From Oscillospiraceae bacterium (lineage in GTDB: Bacteria > Bacillota > Clostridia > Oscillospirales > CAG-272): a stretch of DNA of 33,157 bases. The notes under the pieces were generated by a model, which saw only the letters and a program-made list of their open reading frames with translations, was not told the origin of the DNA and did not search any database. Both the position numbers and the translations under genes were made by a program. Shown in pieces: positions 33,087 to 33,157 of this stretch. Numbering within the stretch: position 1 is the stretch's first letter; each line of letters begins with the position of its first letter. The stretch covers positions 1 through 33,157 of the forward strand of contig SVQL01000008.1 in NCBI GenBank assembly GCA_015065365.1. Reading direction: 5' to 3'.

Positions 33087-33157
33087 TTATTTTATCTACC
33101 GCCCTCTCGTATGTTCTCGCGATGTGCCTTGCGATTTTTCGGCTTTACTTAGGTCAA

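Noticed and set aside
1-33157. CRISPR arrays, rRNA genes or transposase genes
   Set aside because: No regularly spaced repeats, rRNA-like sequence or transposase motifs were seen.

Overview
The window reads as a chromosomal segment of a low-to-mid GC, Gram-positive gut Clostridia-type bacterium (Oscillospirales/Christensenellales-like). This is judged from gene content, near-perfect sigma-A promoters (TTGACA, 17 bp, TATAAT), strong GGAGG ribosome binding sites, zinc-ribbon versions of S18 and L28, and many lipoproteins. No taxonomic search was possible, so the assignment is an inference.

Layout. 1-6500 (all minus strand) is housekeeping: a 3'-truncated rpoB (start at 2882), a cyclophilin-type PPIase lipoprotein, rpsT, the rpsF-ssb-rpsR operon with a possible S6:S18 leader, and a small lipoprotein. 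6578-9145 (minus) holds a RluA-family pseudouridine synthase followed by apolipoprotein N-acyltransferase (lnt). 9297-10957 (plus) holds mtaB and rpmB. 11119-17336 (plus) is one six-gene operon: a large FtsX-like ABC permease, its LolD/MacB-type ATPase, a DUF6873/GME-fold-like protein, ApbE flavin transferase, a NusG-domain-II membrane protein (EetA-like) and a Gx/HepI-type membrane protein (EetB-like). The last three resemble the flavinylation/extracellular-electron-transfer set.

17337-20980 is an AT-richer, rearranged accessory stretch: a membrane protein of unknown function, a broken xanthine phosphoribosyltransferase fragment joined to what looks like a second copy of the Gx-protein C-terminus, a tRNA-Pro(GGG), a repeat cluster, and an FRG-domain/DUF262 gene pair. 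The FRG reading frame begins with about 120 residues of the N-terminal sugar-binding domain of a family 2 glycoside hydrolase, so this pair appears to have recombined in frame into a GH2 gene.

21417-29943 (minus) is a putative surface/catabolic operon: a discoidin-repeat surface protein, an EEP-fold lipoprotein, a PHP-domain phosphoesterase, a neutral-ceramidase-family hydrolase and a solute-binding lipoprotein. A divergent AraC regulator at 30035-30826 probably controls it. 30879-33086 (minus) holds a PPC/CxxC-repeat protein, an EEP-fold protein without signal peptide, and a 46-residue peptide. The first two meet at an abrupt out-of-frame junction that suggests another rearrangement or an assembly join.

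The most unusual parts are the in-frame GH2::FRG fusion with its coupled DUF262 gene (a candidate defence-type module), the xpt::Gx remnant behind a perfect promoter, the non-LPXTG GCGG-type C-terminal tail on the discoidin protein, and the truncated PPC/EEP junction.
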